DNA of 64,000 bases, taken from Candidatus Omnitrophota bacterium. GTDB taxonomy: Bacteria; Hinthialibacterota; Hinthialibacteria; Hinthialibacterales; Hinthialibacteraceae. The stretch spans positions 1 to 64,000 of the forward strand of contig JBFMBP010000078.1 of NCBI GenBank assembly GCA_040755155.1, given 5' to 3'. Shown piece by piece: positions 62,393 to 64,000 of this stretch (positions are counted from its first letter, which is position 1; the number at the start of each line of letters is the position of its first letter). The notes under the pieces were generated by a model that was given only the letters and a program-made list of their open reading frames with translations, was not told the origin of the DNA and searched no databases. The position numbers were made by a program, and so were the translations under genes.

Positions 62393-62854
62393 TTATACTT
62401 TGATGCCGAAATTCGCCAATTCCCGTTTCCCGGCTGGGGTAGCGTAGTATTTGGAACTTCGTCCAGAACCTTCGCGAATCAGCCAACCCTGCTTGACGCA
62501 ATAATCCAGAAATCCGCCTCCGACGGCGAAGGGATTGATTGCCTTCTCTGTCCCTTCTTTTCTGTTTTCTTCATGCTCCGGATGCTGCTCGCGCCATTGG
62601 CGTTGTTCCGCTTCACTGACGCCCAGCCGCTCCCGAAGTTGTTCCTGTTCTTCCGCCGTCAATTCGCCTTGGGGATGTTCCTTATGCCATTTCTCATGTT
62701 CTGCTTCCGTCAGGTTCATGCCCAGCCGTTCCATGAGTTGATCGTGTTCTTCCGGCGTCAATTCGCCTTGGGGATGGTCTTTATGCCATTTCTCATGTTC
62801 TTCTTCCGTCAGATTCATGCCGAAATGTTTAATGGTTTTCTTTTTGTTCGCCAT
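62393..62854 (-). CDS. Repeat protein with C-terminal winged-helix-like domain
   Basis: A 153-residue protein. The first 95 residues hold about two and a half repeats of a 33-residue unit: GMNLTEEEHEKWHKDHPQGE, LTPEEHDQLMERL, then GMNLTEAEHEKWHKEHPQGE, LTAEEQEQLRERL and a diverged GVSEAEQRQWREQHPEHEEN. The rest (about 108-153), FAVGGGFLDYCVKQGWLIREGSGRSSKYYATPAGKRELANFGI, looks like a winged helix. I know no family for the repeats; the EHEKWHK..P.GEL pattern resembles helical His/Glu protein-binding or metal-binding motifs. It is co-transcribed with a winged-helix regulator. Confidence 0.72.
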   Translation of the reverse strand: MANKKKTIKHFGMNLTEEEHEKWHKDHPQGELTPEEHDQLMERLGMNLTEAEHEKWHKEHPQGELTAEEQEQLRERLGVSEAEQRQWREQHPEHEENRKEGTEKAINPFAVGGGFLDYCVKQGWLIREGSGRSSKYYATPAGKRELANFGIKV

Positions 62855-63111
62855 GACTCGCCTCCCTTATTTCGTTTTCCATGGAGGATAAAGGAAACTC
62901 AAACGGAATATAGTCTATGTCATAAACCGGTTTATGTCAATAATTACTATGGAATAAATTCATCGCCGCAGAGATCGAAGGCCCAAAAGTGGTTAAATTT
63001 ATGGGAGGAAGAATAAAACATTGCCTTGCCGATTTCCAAGGAGCATGGTTTATCTTCGCGCCGTACTATTGTATGATGATTTACATTTATTCAGCGAGAA
63101 AGGATTCGATC

Positions 63112-64000
63112 ATGAAGAAGTTGGGAACGCAACGAATAGTTCTGTTTGTTTTGATGACGCTAACTGCGGGACTGGCGATGACAGCCGCCGCCGAACCGCT
63201 AATCCTCACAGCGGTTGCGCAAGAGGATCGCATTCAGATTTTCGCCGATGGAATACTATTCACGGAATACCGCTTCCGTCCCGAACAAAAATATCCCTAT
63301 TTCTATCCCGTCAACGGTCCCGCTTCCAGCGAGAGCGTTACGACGGAAACCTCGGAGCCGTACCCCCATCATCACTCCCTCTTCTTCGGCTGCGACCGCG
63401 TCAACGGCGGCAATTATTGGCAGGACGTCAACGAACGGGGCCAGATCGTTTCCGAAACCGTCAAATGCCAGCAGGCCAAGGGAGATAAAATCGTCATTAC
63501 GAATCAATGCCTTTGGAAACGTTCCGGCGCCGAGCCGCCTTTTCGCGACGAACGAACCATCACCATAACCGCTCCATCCGAATCTCTGCGCATCATCGAT
63601 TTCGACGTTGAGGTTACCGCCCTTATGGACGCGCATATCGAAAAGACCAACCACTCCCTCTTTTCCGCCCGCATGGTTCCCGAACTCGCAGTAACTGGCG
63701 GAGGAACACTCGTCAACGCCAACGGCGATAAGAGCGAGAAAGGAACCTTTGGCGTCAAGGCGCCGTGGTGCGATTATTTCGGAACCCGCAACGGCGTCAC
63801 GGAAGGCCTAGCCATCTTCGATCATCCTGCTAATCCCTGGCATCCCAGCAAATGGTTCACGCGCGATTACGGCTTTTTCTCCCCCACGGAAATGAACTGG
63901 CTGGAGGATGGATCCGTAGACTTATTCAAAGACGAAATCAACCGCCTGCGCTACCGCGTCGTTGTTCACGAGGGCGATGTAGAAAAAGCGGAAATCGCTA
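63112..64000 (+). CDS. DUF6807 (PmoA-like) exported protein, cut by window end
   Basis: An incomplete frame of 296 codons from the ATG at 63112 (AGGA about nine bases upstream) to the window end without a stop. A signal peptide (IVLFVLMTLTAGLAMTAAAE) precedes a domain matching DUF6807/PmoA family: YPYFYPVNGP near 62, YPHHHSLFFGCDRVNGGNYWQD near 83, and APWCDYFGTRNG near 217. The family is beta-rich, occurs widely in planctomycete-type genomes and is thought to be linked to carbohydrate use. The C-terminal part lies beyond the window. Confidence 0.82.
   Translation, partial: MKKLGTQRIVLFVLMTLTAGLAMTAAAEPLILTAVAQEDRIQIFADGILFTEYRFRPEQKYPYFYPVNGPASSESVTTETSEPYPHHHSLFFGCDRVNGGNYWQDVNERGQIVSETVKCQQAKGDKIVITNQCLWKRSGAEPPFRDERTITITAPSESLRIIDFDVEVTALMDAHIEKTNHSLFSARMVPELAVTGGGTLVNANGDKSEKGTFGVKAPWCDYFGTRNGVTEGLAIFDHPANPWHPSKWFTRDYGFFSPTEMNWLEDGSVDLFKDEINRLRYRVVVHEGDVEKAEIA

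Noticed and set aside
62096-63016. Long plus-strand frame of about 300 codons with Phe/Leu-rich repeats
   Set aside because: It is the antisense shadow of the repeat protein and winged-helix genes on the minus strand; its composition (FFRRQFALG repeats) mirrors their codons and it has no ribosome-binding site.

Overview
The window looks like a chromosomal segment of an uncultured Gram-negative bacterium, from a candidate phylum near the planctomycete/lentisphaera/Hydrogenedentes-Sumerlaeota type of heterotroph. This is inferred from gene content only: many exported sugar-degradation proteins (a Tat-exported mannonate-dehydratase-like protein, sialidase-like BNR protein, GH29 fucosidase, GH172/DUF2961, DUF1080, DUF6807, FG-GAP), Thr-Pro repeat linkers, a YidC with a large periplasmic domain and a RfaE2-like enzyme. 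I do not assign a species. No rRNA or tRNA gene and no CRISPR array was recognised.

Layout. 0.2-3.8 kb: exported UxuA-like protein, BNR sialidase-like protein and a DUF6398 protein, flanked by two near-identical palindromic repeats in opposite orientation. 4.1-9.8 kb (minus): galT, a membrane protein and hemD in an overlapping operon, then a GT2 dolichyl-phosphate-mannose-synthase-like enzyme coupled to a membrane glycosyltransferase. 10-14 kb: PpiC foldase, Tat-exported DUF362 protein and LarA-like protein. 14.3-20.7 kb: one gene for a roughly 2,150-residue exported mosaic protein (degenerate metzincin-like region, PPC, 14 WD40 repeats, five copies of an unnamed module, FGE-sulfatase domain). 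21-23.7 kb: split transketolase and a pseudopilin. 23.9-26 kb: a nucleotidyltransferase/DUF4160/DUF2442 cassette and a solo HARE-HTH nuclease-like gene. 26.2-31.6 kb: fucosidase operon, RfaE2, lipA, dcd. 31.7-38.6 kb (minus): jag, yidC, yidD, rnpA, rpmH (the last found by reading the sequence), fabI and dnaJ.

38.9-55.1 kb is the accessory region. It holds a PmeII-like type II restriction-modification pair, aspS, three toxin-antitoxin pairs, several solo antitoxins, duplicated DUF2442 genes, a PARIS-type anti-phage pair (ariA-ariB) in visibly AT-rich DNA, a GH172 protein, a C-terminal tyrosine-recombinase remnant, and a GxxExxY nuclease-like gene embedded in CACGAA-type repeats. 55.4-64 kb: a tandem FGE-sulfatase protein whose last segment resembles a diversity-generating-retroelement variable region, a DUF134/NifX/C_GCAxxG operon with a consensus-like promoter overlapped by a palindrome, DUF1080 and FG-GAP proteins, a two-gene winged-helix operon with an odd tandem repeat, and a DUF6807 gene cut by the window end.

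Intergenic DNA is unusually rich in dispersed palindromic repeats of at least six families. The strongest candidates for a functional system are the PARIS pair (known type), the GxxExxY gene with its repeats (undescribed), and the tandem-FGE operon.
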